Shown here: one piece after another, positions 1-9,401 of the stretch | How positions within the stretch are numbered: position 1 is the first letter of the stretch | How the letters are laid out: each line of letters starts with the position of its first letter | Assembly (NCBI GenBank): GCA_020848905.1 | Contig: JADLHG010000004.1 | Location: forward strand, 124,001-188,000 | From: Deltaproteobacteria bacterium | Lineage (GTDB): Bacteria; Myxococcota_A; Polyangia; GCA-2747355; JADLHG01 | Direction: 5' to 3' | Length of the DNA stretch: 64,000 bases | Notes under the pieces: generated by a model | What the model saw: the letters and a program-made list of their open reading frames with translations, nothing else | Databases searched by the model: none | Told to the model about the DNA's origin: nothing | Position numbers and translations under genes: made by a program

Positions 1-116
1 CCCTCCGCGACTTCGAGCTCGACCCCCAGTCCTCGCAGGGTCCGCTGGTAGGCGGAGAGGATGAGCGGCTCGTCGTCTACGAGAAGGATGCGCGCCGGCT
101 GTTCCATGCTCCCCAT
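1..116 (-). CDS. Response regulator, receiver domain (5' part only)
   Basis: Only the first 38 codons lie in the window. They read as the opening of a CheY-like receiver domain: a hydrophobic strand (RILLVDDEP) carrying the acidic pair that binds Mg2+ next to the phospho-acceptor Asp, then helix 1 (LILSAYQRTLRGLG). Two in-frame ATGs exist, at 116 and 107. I choose 116 because an AGGAGG-like element sits 5-6 bases upstream of it, while 107 has only a GGGGAG run almost touching it. The phosphorylated Asp and any output domain lie beyond the edge, so the regulated process cannot be named. Confidence 0.8.
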   Translation of the reverse strand, partial: MGSMEQPARILLVDDEPLILSAYQRTLRGLGVELEVAE

Positions 117-206
117 TCTGTCCCTCCTGCTCGAACCCGTACTAACTCCATCGACAGCTCTGGCGCGGCCTTGAGCCAGGGCGTGCGGTGGGCGTGGTGG
201 GGGAGG

Positions 207-235
207 CGCCGCACCGGCCCGTAGCCGGTGCGACG
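207..235 (-). terminator. Stem-loop just downstream of gltA
   Basis: Eight-base perfect arms (GCACCGGC / GCCGGTGC) around a 5-base loop, extended by three more pairs with one mismatch. It begins 9 bases past the gltA stop codon. No U-run follows, so it may be a transcript 3' end stabiliser or a weak terminator rather than a classical intrinsic terminator. Confidence 0.45.
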
Positions 236-243
236 GCGAGAGG

Positions 244-1521
<1,278 letters not shown>

Positions 1522-1595
1522 GGGTCCTCGCAGGTCTAGGGGGTTGACGCGAGGTGTCACTCTACGCCTGGGACGTGGGGATCTCAAGGGGGGGC

Positions 1596-1637
1596 GAAAA
1601 AGCGAAACCCCGCGGTGCGGAGCACGGCGGGGTTTCG
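1596..1637 (-). terminator. Intrinsic terminator after tRNA-Ala
   Basis: Eleven-base perfect inverted repeat (CGAAACCCCGC / GCGGGGTTTCG, arms 1603-1613 and 1627-1637) followed on the minus strand by CTTTTTCG. It lies 11 bases past the tRNA CCA end and is the clearest Rho-independent terminator in the window. It should stop tRNA transcription before gltA. Confidence 0.85.
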
Positions 1638-1647
1638 AACGGCTACC

Positions 1648-1723
1648 TGGTGGAGCTGATGGGGATCGAACCCACGACCTCATGACTGCCAGTCATGCGC
1701 TCTCCCAGCTGAGCTACAGCCCC
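1648..1723 (-). tRNA. tRNA-Ala (anticodon GGC)
   Basis: A 76-base gene with encoded CCA. The acceptor arms GGGGCTG/CAGCTCC pair with one G-U. D-arm GCTC/GAGC, anticodon stem CATGA/TCATG with loop CTGGCAG giving anticodon GGC (reads GCC/GCU Ala codons), and T-arm GTGGG/CCCAT with TTCGATC loop are all present. It has its own promoter and terminator, so it is a monocistronic tRNA unit. Confidence 0.96.
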
Positions 1724-1735
1724 AGAGGTGTGGGT

Positions 1736-1764
1736 GTCCTAGCAGCTTGCATCGTGGCTGTCAA
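1736..1764 (-). promoter_or_regulatory. Sigma70-type promoter of tRNA-Ala
   Basis: On the minus strand TTGACA, a 17-base spacer, and TAGGAC. The -10 box ends 12 bases before the tRNA 5' end, as expected for a tRNA promoter with a short 5' leader. Perfect -35 and ideal spacing. Confidence 0.7.
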
Positions 1765-1769
1765 CAGCG

Positions 1770-2561
1770 TCACGGCTCACCGACCAGCCTGCGAAAACGC
1801 GGGTCGGCGCGCAGGCGGTCGAAGTCGTTGCTGCGCAGGATGTGCAGCCTCGAACTGCTGCTGTAGGCCATCGCGTCGCTGAGCAACGCGAAGGCGCGGT
1901 CCACCTGGCCCGCCGCCGTGTGGTAGTAGGCCTCCTGCAGCGCGAGCCATCGAGGGATGGGTCGCGGCACTTTCTGGAGTTCCTGCACCGCGCGTTTCGC
2001 CTGACCGGCTTCGTGGTAGGCAGTGGCGAGGGCGAGGCGCGCCGACTGATGCGTCGGGTATTGCTTGAGCGCCGCCTGGTAGTCCTCGAGGACCTCCTGC
2101 ATGAGCTTGCGGTGGGCCTGCCCGGTGAAGGCGCGGATGGCGAGCCACTTGTTGTGCTTGGCGGTCGCCCGATAGTAGTAGTTGCTCGCCGCCGACGACG
2201 GGTAGCGCCAGCTCGTGTGGTAGGGGCGATAGCGCAGCCGGCTCGACTGCTCGAGCTGGTAGTCGCACTTCATCAGCCAGCCGTCGATCATCTTCGCCCA
2301 CCGCGGGCGCTGGCGGCGCCACTCCACGAACTCCTCGCGGGCCTTCTGATAGGCGGCGTAGGATTCCTCCCAGCGCCCCTGGAGGTCGAGGTCGATCCCC
2401 TTGGCGTACCAGCCCCGTCGAGGGATCCCCGCCTCGAGGCCTGCCGTGGGGCTCGAGGTCACCTGCACCATGTGGCTCTGCCCCGTCGGCAGGCCAGGCT
2501 CCGAGACGGCCCAGCCGAGGCAGAAGGGCGCCACGAACAGCGGGAGAAGCGACCGTTTCAT
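1770..2561 (-). CDS. Secreted tetratricopeptide-like repeat protein, paralogue 1
   Basis: 263 residues with an N-terminal signal sequence (basic MKRS, hydrophobic LLPLFVAPFCLGWA), so probably periplasmic. The rest is helical and TPR-like (WEESYAAYQKAREEF; ARLALATAYHEAGQAKRAVQELQK). It is clearly homologous to the next gene upstream: both carry GLEAGIPRxGWYA, KHNKWLAIRAFTGQ and a C-terminal DPRFxRLLG/A. The C-terminal segment (HILRSNDFDRLRADPRF) resembles the closing 'distance to threshold' repeat of secreted TPR proteins. An ATG 12 bases further up is possible, but MKRS gives the better signal peptide. Function unknown. Confidence 0.8.
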   Translation of the reverse strand: MKRSLLPLFVAPFCLGWAVSEPGLPTGQSHMVQVTSSPTAGLEAGIPRRGWYAKGIDLDLQGRWEESYAAYQKAREEFVEWRRQRPRWAKMIDGWLMKCDYQLEQSSRLRYRPYHTSWRYPSSAASNYYYRATAKHNKWLAIRAFTGQAHRKLMQEVLEDYQAALKQYPTHQSARLALATAYHEAGQAKRAVQELQKVPRPIPRWLALQEAYYHTAAGQVDRAFALLSDAMAYSSSSRLHILRSNDFDRLRADPRFRRLVGEP

Positions 2562-2637
2562 CGTTCGCACCATAGCACGCCTGCGACAGCCTACGAGGGG
2601 TCGCAGGCCACCCTTCCTCGGCGGCGCGCAGCGAGCG

Positions 2638-3483
2638 TCAGGGGGCGGCGAGCAGGCGCTGGAAACGTGGGTCGGTGCGCAAGGGGTCGAACTGGTTCGA
2701 GCGGAAGATGTGCGCCAGCCCGTACCGGTTGTGGGTCGAGACGCGCTGCAGCGTCCGGAACCCGCGCTCGAGGTGTCCGGCAGCGACGTAGTAGTGGGCG
2801 AGCTGGACGTCGAGCCAGCTCGGCAGGGGGTGCGAGAGCCGGCTGAACTCCTGCCAGCCCCGCTGGCGCTGGCCGGTCTCGTGGAGGAGCGCGGCCAGAG
2901 AGAGTCGAGCGAGCTGCACGTAGTAGTAGGTCGGGCTCTGGGCGATGACGCGCTGGTAGTCGGCGAGGACCTCGGCGAGCAGCCGGGCGTGGGATTGCCC
3001 GGTGAAGGCGCGGATCGCGAGCCACTTGTTGTGCTTGTGCTCGGCCCAATAGTACCGCGTGCTCGCCGGAATATAGGCCGCGAGGGCGAGGTAGGTGGCG
3101 TTGCTCTGGAGGTTGCGGCTGAGGTCCATCTGGAACTCCGCCTTTGCCACCCATCCGTCGAGCAGGCGCTGCAGCTGGGGCCGTTCGACGAGGAGCTGGC
3201 GGAACTCGTCGCGCGCGCGCTGATACGCCTGGTACGACTCCTCCCACTGGCTTCGCAGGTCCAGCTCCGTGGCGCGGGCGTACCAGCCGCTGCGCGGGAT
3301 GCCGGCCTCGAGGCCGCCCGTCGGGGCGGGGCTGACCTGCACGAGATGGGTCTGGCCCGTGACGAGCTCGGGCTGCGCGCCGGCGAGGGTCGGCGCGAGC
3401 GACAGCGCTGCCATCACGATCGTCGTCGGGAGGCGTCCTCCCGCACGAACTCCCAGGGCGCGATCTCGACGGTACATCGGCAC
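2638..3483 (-). CDS. Secreted tetratricopeptide-like repeat protein, paralogue 2
   Basis: 281 residues; an arginine-rich start is followed by a hydrophobic signal segment ending near ALSLAPTLAGAQ. The body is TPR-like and aligns over nearly its full length with the adjacent paralogue, including GLEAGIPRSGWYA, WEESYQAYQRARDEF, KHNKWLAIRAFTGQ and DPRFQRLL. The pair is a tandem duplication on one strand, 76 bases apart. Start is GTG 3483 (AGAGGA 5 bases upstream) or the ATG two codons later. The KHNKWLAIRAFTGQ block is more conserved than the repeats around it, suggesting a specific binding surface. No known function recognised. Confidence 0.8.
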   Translation of the reverse strand: MPMYRRDRALGVRAGGRLPTTIVMAALSLAPTLAGAQPELVTGQTHLVQVSPAPTGGLEAGIPRSGWYARATELDLRSQWEESYQAYQRARDEFRQLLVERPQLQRLLDGWVAKAEFQMDLSRNLQSNATYLALAAYIPASTRYYWAEHKHNKWLAIRAFTGQSHARLLAEVLADYQRVIAQSPTYYYVQLARLSLAALLHETGQRQRGWQEFSRLSHPLPSWLDVQLAHYYVAAGHLERGFRTLQRVSTHNRYGLAHIFRSNQFDPLRTDPRFQRLLAAP

Positions 3484-3573
3484 TGCCTTCCTCTAGAGCG
3501 TAGCATCCGTCCGTCGGAGGACCACTGTCGGTTGCGGGTCGGGGCCTCTGCGCGCGCCGGCTGGGCCCCGTCC

Positions 3574-3603
3574 TTGACACGGCTCGCCAGGCCCTGGTAC
3601 CCA
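3574..3603 (+). promoter_or_regulatory. Possible promoter of the propeller lipoprotein
   Basis: A perfect TTGACA -35 with an 18-base spacer to a weak -10 (TACCCA). It lies 70 bases upstream of the lipoprotein start and is the only such match in the 190-base gap. Confidence 0.3.
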
Positions 3604-3673
3604 GACCCCTTGTGGGTGCGTGTCGTCGTCTGGTGTGGCGCCCCGGTCTCGCTTCAGCCGAGAGGATCGTCCG

Positions 3674-5662
3674 ATGAAAAGGCTCTGGCTCAGTGCAAGC
3701 CTCCTCGGGCTGCTCGCCGCAGGCTGTAAGCACGGCGGGGGCGCGGAAGGGACGTTGCCGACCGACACGGAGGCTCCCCGGGAGACCGGGTTCAGCCAGC
3801 TGCACGCGTTCAGCGAGACGCTCCCCTATACCTCCCTCGCGGCCTTCGGCGAGCACCTCTACGCGGGAACACCGGGGGGGGTGATCCGCTTCCACCGTCG
3901 GAGCGGGGAGTGGGTTCGCCTGACCAAGGCCCAGGGGCTCGCGAGCGACCGCGTGACGGCCATCGCGGGCCATCCGCGGTCGGGGCTCTGGGTCGCCACG
4001 GACCGCGGGATCAGCCAGCACCGCGCCGGGGTGTGGAGTAATCAGCCCGTAGGGGCGGTCCCGGGCCCGCGGGTCACCGCCATGGTCGCGACGGAAAATG
4101 GAGTCTGGGCCGGCGGGCCGGGAGGCCTCGGGCGCCTGGCCGACGGCGCGTGGCGGGCGCACCTGCCGGGGGCGAAGATCACCGCGCTGCTCCCCGACCT
4201 CGAGGCCGACGGGCTCTGGGTGGGCACGGCCGGGGAGGGCGTCTACCGCTTCGTGGGCGGCAAGCTCGTCGCGTTCACCGCCGCGCAGGGGCAGGTCGTG
4301 CGGCACGTCCGGAGCATGGCGCGTTCCGCGACGGGGGCGCTCCTCGTCGTGGGGCGCGACGACCAGCGCGAACGCCTGGCGTATTTCGACGGCACGTACT
4401 GGACCTCGTACGACGTGGAGCCGCAGGACACACTCGACTGGGTCAGCGCCGTCGGGGACGACCTTCTGCTCTCGGCGGGAGGCCGCGTCGTGGCGGTGCG
4501 GACTCTTGCCCCCGTGGCGGCCCCCGGCGGACGGTCGAGCTCTCGGGCCGGCCCGCTGCGGCTCGCGGGAAGCCGGTCTCCGGTGATGCCCTCGCGTCTG
4601 CCGATGCCCGAGCTCGCCACCGCGCGTGTGGACACCTGGTTCCCGCCGAACCCGACGGTGATCGTCGGCTACGGCCGCGAGGTCCTCATCGGAACCCGTG
4701 CGGCCGGCGCCGCCCTCTACGACGGGCGTTCGGTGAAGTGGTATCGCACGCTGGATCTGACGGGCGACGGCGAGAAGCTGCAGCTCGGGTGTCTCGAGAA
4801 GACCTGCTACCTCGCCGGCGGGGGCAGGGCCTTCCGATACCGCGAGGGGCGTTTCTCGCCGCTCGTCGTCACTCCTGAGGCGGCGGTGGTGCACGCCTTT
4901 CTCACCGACAGCGCCGGCGCGGTGGTCGCGCTGTGGTCGCCCGCCGAGGGACGGTCGGTCGTGATGAGCCGGCTCGCGGGGGACCGCTTCGACAAGGCCT
5001 TCGAGGCGAAGCTGACCCTGCCCCCCGGTCGAAAGGGAGAGGTGCGCTTCGCCCGCTACGACCTGACGGGCCAGCTCTGGGTGGGGCTCCAGTACGTGGA
5101 CGCTGACGGCGAGCGCCGCCCCTGGGGAGTGGCCGTGCTGCGCCCCGACGGGAACGTGCTCTACCACCGGAGCACGCTCTTACCGACGGAGGACCGCGCC
5201 GCGGGAAGCCTCGCCCTCCCCGACGACGTGCGAGACATCTACTTCTCCGGGGAAGAAACCTGGCTCGCGACCGACAGCGGAGCGTGTCGCGTGCGCAGCC
5301 AGCGGGTCGACCTCTTCACCGAGAACGAGGGGATGGAGAGCGAGTTGCTCTACGCGATCGACCGTGGGCCGGCGGGGGAGCTCCTGGCCGCGACGCAGCG
5401 TGGGCTCGGGCGCTACGACGGGCGGCAATGGCGCTTCGGCCTCGCCGACGCGTTGAGCGCCACCGCGCGGGCGGTGGTGCGGCGGGGGGGCGCGGTGTGG
5501 GTCGGCACCGACGCGGGGCTGGTCCGGTGGGAGGGGGGCAAGACGCTGCGCATCACCTCGGTCCACGGGCTGGCCGGGGACGGGGTGCGCGATCTGCGCG
5601 TGGACCTCGAAGGACGTCTCTGGGTGCTCACGAGTCGAGGGCTGTCGATCGTCACCCCCTGA
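3674..5662 (+). CDS. Beta-propeller lipoprotein
   Basis: 662 residues. A lipoprotein signal (MKRLWLSASLLGLLAAGC, lipobox LAAGC) anchors it in the envelope. The rest is a series of short strands of the form GLWVATDRGIS, GVWAGGPGGLGRL, LWVGTAGEGVYRF, VWVGTDAGLVRW and LWVLTSRGLSIV, spaced about 40-50 residues. This is the repeat of the two-component-regulator (Reg_prop) beta-propeller family normally found in the periplasmic sensor part of hybrid histidine kinases. No membrane helix, kinase or HTH follows, so this is a free-standing propeller, presumably binding a ligand or protein. The ATG at 3674 is chosen over an upstream in-frame codon because only it gives a lipobox. Confidence 0.85.
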   Translation: MKRLWLSASLLGLLAAGCKHGGGAEGTLPTDTEAPRETGFSQLHAFSETLPYTSLAAFGEHLYAGTPGGVIRFHRRSGEWVRLTKAQGLASDRVTAIAGHPRSGLWVATDRGISQHRAGVWSNQPVGAVPGPRVTAMVATENGVWAGGPGGLGRLADGAWRAHLPGAKITALLPDLEADGLWVGTAGEGVYRFVGGKLVAFTAAQGQVVRHVRSMARSATGALLVVGRDDQRERLAYFDGTYWTSYDVEPQDTLDWVSAVGDDLLLSAGGRVVAVRTLAPVAAPGGRSSSRAGPLRLAGSRSPVMPSRLPMPELATARVDTWFPPNPTVIVGYGREVLIGTRAAGAALYDGRSVKWYRTLDLTGDGEKLQLGCLEKTCYLAGGGRAFRYREGRFSPLVVTPEAAVVHAFLTDSAGAVVALWSPAEGRSVVMSRLAGDRFDKAFEAKLTLPPGRKGEVRFARYDLTGQLWVGLQYVDADGERRPWGVAVLRPDGNVLYHRSTLLPTEDRAAGSLALPDDVRDIYFSGEETWLATDSGACRVRSQRVDLFTENEGMESELLYAIDRGPAGELLAATQRGLGRYDGRQWRFGLADALSATARAVVRRGGAVWVGTDAGLVRWEGGKTLRITSVHGLAGDGVRDLRVDLEGRLWVLTSRGLSIVTP

Positions 5663-5738
5663 CGCCGGGCAACCGCGCGGGGGCCGCGATAGACCAGAGA
5701 GGGATCGGTCGCACGGTCACCGCTCGGGGACGAGGCGC

Positions 5739-6449
5739 ATGTACAAGATCTACGAGTTTCTCTTTCTCAAGGGCGGCCCGGTCATGTACCCGATCGTGGC
5801 TGGCTCCGTCGTGGCGCTCGCCCTCATCCTCGAGCGGGCCTGGGCCCTCCGGCGCGAGCGCGTCATCCCCGGCGCGTTTCGCCAGCGGCTGCGGGCGCTC
5901 GTGCGCGAGGCCAAGCTCTCGGAGGCCGAGGTCCTCTGCCAGGAGAACGGCTCCGCCCTGGCCAACATCGTCGCTGCCGGGCTGAAGCACGCGGGAGAGC
6001 CGCGCAGTGACGTCAAGGAGGCGATCACCGAGGTTGGTCGGCGTGAGGTGACCTACCTCGAGAGGTGGCTGGAGCTGGTCGGCACCATCGCTGCGGCCGA
6101 GCCCTTGCTCGGGCTCCTCGGTACGGTGACCGGCCTCATCAAGGCCTTTCAGGCGGTGGAAGGGCTCGCCGCGAAGGGGGCAGGGGTCAGCCCCGGGGCC
6201 CTGGCCTCGGGGATCTGGGAGGCCCTGATCACCACGGCCGCGGGGCTGATGGTGGGGATCCCGGCCTACGTCGGCTACCGGTACCTCCAGGGGAGGGTCA
6301 GCGCCCTCGCAGTCGAGATGGAGGAGGACTCGATGGAGATCGTGGACCTGCTCGCGGCCTCGCGCGCGCCAGCGAGCGACCGGGCAGGCGCTCTCCCGCC
6401 GGGCGAGGCGCCGCCCGTCGCGGGGGCGGGGCAGCAGGCGGACGCATGA
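5739..6449 (+). CDS. ExbB/TolQ/MotA-family proton channel subunit
   Basis: 236 residues, inner membrane. Three membrane segments can be seen at about 14-35, 109-137 and 154-179. The paired helices contain the family hallmarks GTIAAAEPLLGLLGTVTGLI and EALITTAAGLMVGIPAY. With its ExbD-type partner this forms a proton-driven energiser of an outer-membrane process. Translation is coupled to the next gene by an ATGA overlap. RBS GGGGACGAGG precedes the ATG. No TonB, TolA or TolB is nearby, so the powered system (TonB transport, Tol-Pal, or an Agl/Glt-type motor as in myxobacteria) cannot be decided from the sequence. Confidence 0.93.
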   Translation: MYKIYEFLFLKGGPVMYPIVAGSVVALALILERAWALRRERVIPGAFRQRLRALVREAKLSEAEVLCQENGSALANIVAAGLKHAGEPRSDVKEAITEVGRREVTYLERWLELVGTIAAAEPLLGLLGTVTGLIKAFQAVEGLAAKGAGVSPGALASGIWEALITTAAGLMVGIPAYVGYRYLQGRVSALAVEMEEDSMEIVDLLAASRAPASDRAGALPPGEAPPVAGAGQQADA

Positions 6450-6865
6450 GCTTCAGGGAGGAGGGGGGCTTCCGGCCTCGGCGGCCGCCGGTGATACTGG
6501 ATATCACGCCCCTCATCGACTGCATCTTTCAGTTGCTCATCTTCTTCCTGCTCACGGCCTCCTTCGTCGCGACGCCGAACGTGGGGGTGGAGCTGCCGAA
6601 GTCGTCCGCCACGGCGACCTCCTCTCCCGAGCGCGACGTGGTGGTGGTCGTGACCCGCGAGGGCGCGATCCAGTTCGACGGCAAGACGGTGTCGGCGAGC
6701 GACCTCGTGGGGGCGCTCAAGAAGTCCTTCGCGCAGCGTCCGGGGGCGCGCGTGCTGATCCAGGCCGACCGGTTGAGCTACCACGGGCAGGTGGTGAAGG
6801 TGATGGATGCGGCGAAGGCCGTGGGCTACAAGCGCCTGGGAGTCGCCACGCAAGCCGGTCAGTAG
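6446..6865 (+). CDS. ExbD/TolR-family proton channel subunit
   Basis: 139 residues with one N-terminal membrane helix (about 22-42) and a periplasmic domain. The conserved membrane aspartate is Asp25 in TPLIDCIFQLL, the residue that carries protons in ExbD/TolR. The periplasmic part (RDVVVVVTREGAIQFDGKTV; VLIQADRLSYHGQVVKVMD) fits the family fold. The start overlaps the ExbB-like stop (ATGA), ensuring stoichiometric synthesis. It works as a complex with the preceding gene product. Confidence 0.93.
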   Translation: MSFREEGGFRPRRPPVILDITPLIDCIFQLLIFFLLTASFVATPNVGVELPKSSATATSSPERDVVVVVTREGAIQFDGKTVSASDLVGALKKSFAQRPGARVLIQADRLSYHGQVVKVMDAAKAVGYKRLGVATQAGQ

Positions 6866-6897
6866 GCCCGCGACCCTGCGGCGCGGGTGCACGTTTC

Positions 6898-6926
6898 TTG
6901 GCCCGCCGCAGGGGCCTTCCTATAAT
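6898..6926 (+). promoter_or_regulatory. Strong sigma70-type promoter overlapping the ftsB-like start
   Basis: TTGGCC, 17-base spacer, perfect TATAAT. The predicted transcription start is about base 6933-6934, exactly at the ATG at 6934. This rules out the ATG at 6925, which lies inside the -10 box, and suggests a leaderless mRNA. Confidence 0.65.
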
Positions 6927-6933
6927 GACGCAG

Positions 6934-7227
6934 ATGTCCCCCGCCTCGCACCGCTGGGTTCTGCGCCTCGCTCTCGCCGGCGGCCTCGCCGTGGGCCTCG
7001 GATACCTCCCGTACCGCGCCTACGGACCGAGCGGCGTGGGCCGCGTCCATCGCCTGGAGCAGCAGCTCGACCGCCTCGACCGCGGGAACGCCGCGATGCA
7101 GGAGGAGAACCAGCGTCTTCGGGGACAGGTGAAGCGGCTCACCGACGGTCGGCGAGCCATCGAGCGCGTCGCCCGGGACGAGCTCGGACTCGTGCGCCCG
7201 GGCGACCTCGTTTTCCAGTTCGAGTAG
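6934..7227 (+). CDS. ftsB: FtsB/DivIC-family septum formation initiator
   Basis: 97 residues with the family layout: short cytoplasmic N-terminus, one membrane helix (WVLRLALAGGLAVGLGYLPY), then a coiled coil (VHRLEQQLDRLDRGNAAMQEE) and a C-terminal ERVARDELGLVRPGD motif typical of FtsB. It would act in the divisome with FtsL and FtsQ. An in-frame ATG exists 9 bases upstream, but it is buried in a TATAAT box. The ATG at 6934 coincides with the predicted +1 and has no Shine-Dalgarno sequence, so leaderless translation is likely. It begins a plus-strand run with the GGDEF gene 3 bases downstream. Confidence 0.85.
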   Translation: MSPASHRWVLRLALAGGLAVGLGYLPYRAYGPSGVGRVHRLEQQLDRLDRGNAAMQEENQRLRGQVKRLTDGRRAIERVARDELGLVRPGDLVFQFE

Positions 7228-7230
7228 ATC

Positions 7231-9396
7231 ATGGGACGCGGTCTGGCGAAGCTCACCCATGCGGTCCGGCGATGGCTGGCCACGCGCCACGGGCTGCTGT
7301 GGGCTCTCGGCGCGTCGATCCTGCTCGGGCTCGGGTTCTTCGCCGCCCCGTGGTTCCCACACGCGCCGTGGCTCCGGTGGGCCGTTGGCGGCGTCTCCCT
7401 CGGGCTCGTCCTGAAGCGCCTTCTTCTCGGTAGGCCGGCCCGTGCCTCCAGGCTGACGCGGGCGGTCGACCAGATCGAGACCGGGCTCGGGCTCCTCTCC
7501 ACGGTCTACATCGGGCTCCAGCTCACCGGCGGCCCGTCCTCTCCCTTGCAGCCGGCCGCGTATCTCTCGGTGGCCTACCTCGTGGGGGTGAACGAGCGTC
7601 CGGCGGCTGCCGTCCTCACGCTCGCCGCGCTCGGCCTGCAGGGGGCGCTCCACTTCGCCGCGGGGGACCTCCCCGGCCGATGGACGGAACCGGCGCTCCG
7701 GGGGGGCGCGATCCTCCTCTTCGCCGGGGCCAACATCGTGCTCTTGCAGCTCGAGGTGCAGAAGCGGCGTCGCGACCACGACCGACGGCTGGCGGCCGAG
7801 ATTCGCGCGCTCCGGGACGAGGCGCGCGACTTTCGTCTCATCTCGAGCTCGCTCGCGAGCGGCGGCGTGCGGAGTCGTCCGCAGGAAGAGTCCAAGCTGG
7901 CGCGGGGCGCCGTCGAGGCGATCCATCAGCAGATGTACTTCGTCCTCGAGATGCTGAAGAAGTCGCTCGAGTTGCAGACCTGCGTGCTCCTCTGGCTCGA
8001 TGGGAGCGGGGAGCGCCTGCGCATCAAGGAGCTCGTCACCGACAGCACGCTGGTGACGGAAACTCCCATCCCGGCGCAGGCCGGGGCGCTCGGCGGCGTG
8101 GTGAAGAACCGGCTGCTGCTCAACCTGAGGCGGCCGCGGCAGGGGGCCAAGGCCATCCCGTACTACGCGGGTCCCGAGGAGGTCGGTGCGTTCGCGGGCG
8201 TCCCGGTGCTCGAGAATGGGCACCTGCGCGGTGTGCTCTGCGCCGACCGGCGAAGCGATCGCCCCTTCACCGAGATGGAGGAGGAGCTCCTCGTCGAGGC
8301 GACGCGGCAGATCCTGCGCGCGATCCAGACGGAACGGGTCTTCTGCGCGGTGGAGCGCGCCAAGTTCGAGCACGAACGCTTCTACCGGGCGAGCGCGATG
8401 CTGAACGGGGCGCTCACGCTCGCCCAGGTCTACGACACCGCCTTCTCGGCGGCGCAGCAGATCGTGGAGTTCGACTTCGCCGCGGTGACCCTCCACGACC
8501 GGCAGCGCGGGGTCCATACGATCTGCCGCGTCTACGGGGACGACCGCGAGACGCTCGAGGGGCAAGAGTTCGGCGACAACGCGGGGCTCGTGGCGATGGT
8601 GGTCAAGAACAAGCACTTCCTGCCGGCGGGCGACGGCCCACGCGAGCGCGACGCGGTGGTCTTCACGCGCAAACTCCGCATCGGCTCGACCCCCTCGCTG
8701 GTCGTGCTGCCGCTCATCGTGCACGACAACGCCGTGGGGACCTTCGTGCTCGCGTCGCGCAGCGAATCGCGCTTCCCCAAGGAGGTGCGCGAGATGCTGG
8801 GCGTGATCACGAATCAGGTGGCGGTGTCGATCGAGAACGCGAAGATGTACAAGCGCATGGAGGAGATGGCGACGACGGACGGCCTGACGGGCCTGCCCAA
8901 TCACCGTACCTTCCAGGCTCGCTTCGCCGAGATGCTCCAGCGCGCCGAGCGGCACGGCAAGCCGATCTCGCTCATCCTCACCGACGTGGACAAGTTCAAG
9001 TCGGTCAACGACACGTACGGTCACCCCGTGGGCGACCAGGTACTGAGACGCGTGGCTGGCGTGCTGGCCGAGCAGGTGCGGCGCGTGGATCTCGCGGCGC
9101 GCTATGGAGGAGAGGAGTTCGCGATCGTGCTCGAGGAGACGGACAGCGCCGGGGCACGCCTGCTCTGCGAACGCATCCGCGAGCAGATGGCCGCGCAGGT
9201 CATGAGCTCGGAGAAGGGGCCCTTCCGCGTGACTGTCTCCCTCGGGGTGGCGAGTTACCCGGCAGACGGGCGCGAGAAAGAGACGCTGGTCGAACGGGCC
9301 GACCAGGCGCTATACCAGGCGAAGGAGAGCGGGCGTAACCGGACCGTCCGGTACGCGGAGATGCGAGGCGCACGAGCCCACGCGGGAGCCGGATAG
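7231..9396 (+). CDS. Membrane GAF-GAF-GGDEF diguanylate cyclase
   Basis: 721 residues. N-terminal hydrophobic segments (about residues 20-160) suggest a membrane-embedded sensor, followed by two GAF-like regions (about 215-375 and 385-540) and a C-terminal GGDEF domain (about 550-710). The active-site loop reads RYGGEEF, a catalytically competent variant, and an RxxD inhibitory site (RRVD) sits in the usual place just before it. It should therefore make c-di-GMP from two GTP and be product-inhibited. The two PilZ proteins elsewhere in the window are possible c-di-GMP readers. It begins 3 bases after the ftsB-like stop. Confidence 0.93.
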   Translation: MGRGLAKLTHAVRRWLATRHGLLWALGASILLGLGFFAAPWFPHAPWLRWAVGGVSLGLVLKRLLLGRPARASRLTRAVDQIETGLGLLSTVYIGLQLTGGPSSPLQPAAYLSVAYLVGVNERPAAAVLTLAALGLQGALHFAAGDLPGRWTEPALRGGAILLFAGANIVLLQLEVQKRRRDHDRRLAAEIRALRDEARDFRLISSSLASGGVRSRPQEESKLARGAVEAIHQQMYFVLEMLKKSLELQTCVLLWLDGSGERLRIKELVTDSTLVTETPIPAQAGALGGVVKNRLLLNLRRPRQGAKAIPYYAGPEEVGAFAGVPVLENGHLRGVLCADRRSDRPFTEMEEELLVEATRQILRAIQTERVFCAVERAKFEHERFYRASAMLNGALTLAQVYDTAFSAAQQIVEFDFAAVTLHDRQRGVHTICRVYGDDRETLEGQEFGDNAGLVAMVVKNKHFLPAGDGPRERDAVVFTRKLRIGSTPSLVVLPLIVHDNAVGTFVLASRSESRFPKEVREMLGVITNQVAVSIENAKMYKRMEEMATTDGLTGLPNHRTFQARFAEMLQRAERHGKPISLILTDVDKFKSVNDTYGHPVGDQVLRRVAGVLAEQVRRVDLAARYGGEEFAIVLEETDSAGARLLCERIREQMAAQVMSSEKGPFRVTVSLGVASYPADGREKETLVERADQALYQAKESGRNRTVRYAEMRGARAHAGAG

Positions 9397-9401
9397 AAAA
9401 C

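Noticed and set aside
2591-5167. Long minus-strand open frame of 858 codons
   Set aside because: It covers the antisense of the propeller lipoprotein and of paralogue 2, is Arg/Pro/His-rich with no domain, and arises from the high GC content. The plus-strand gene has a signal peptide and clear repeats.
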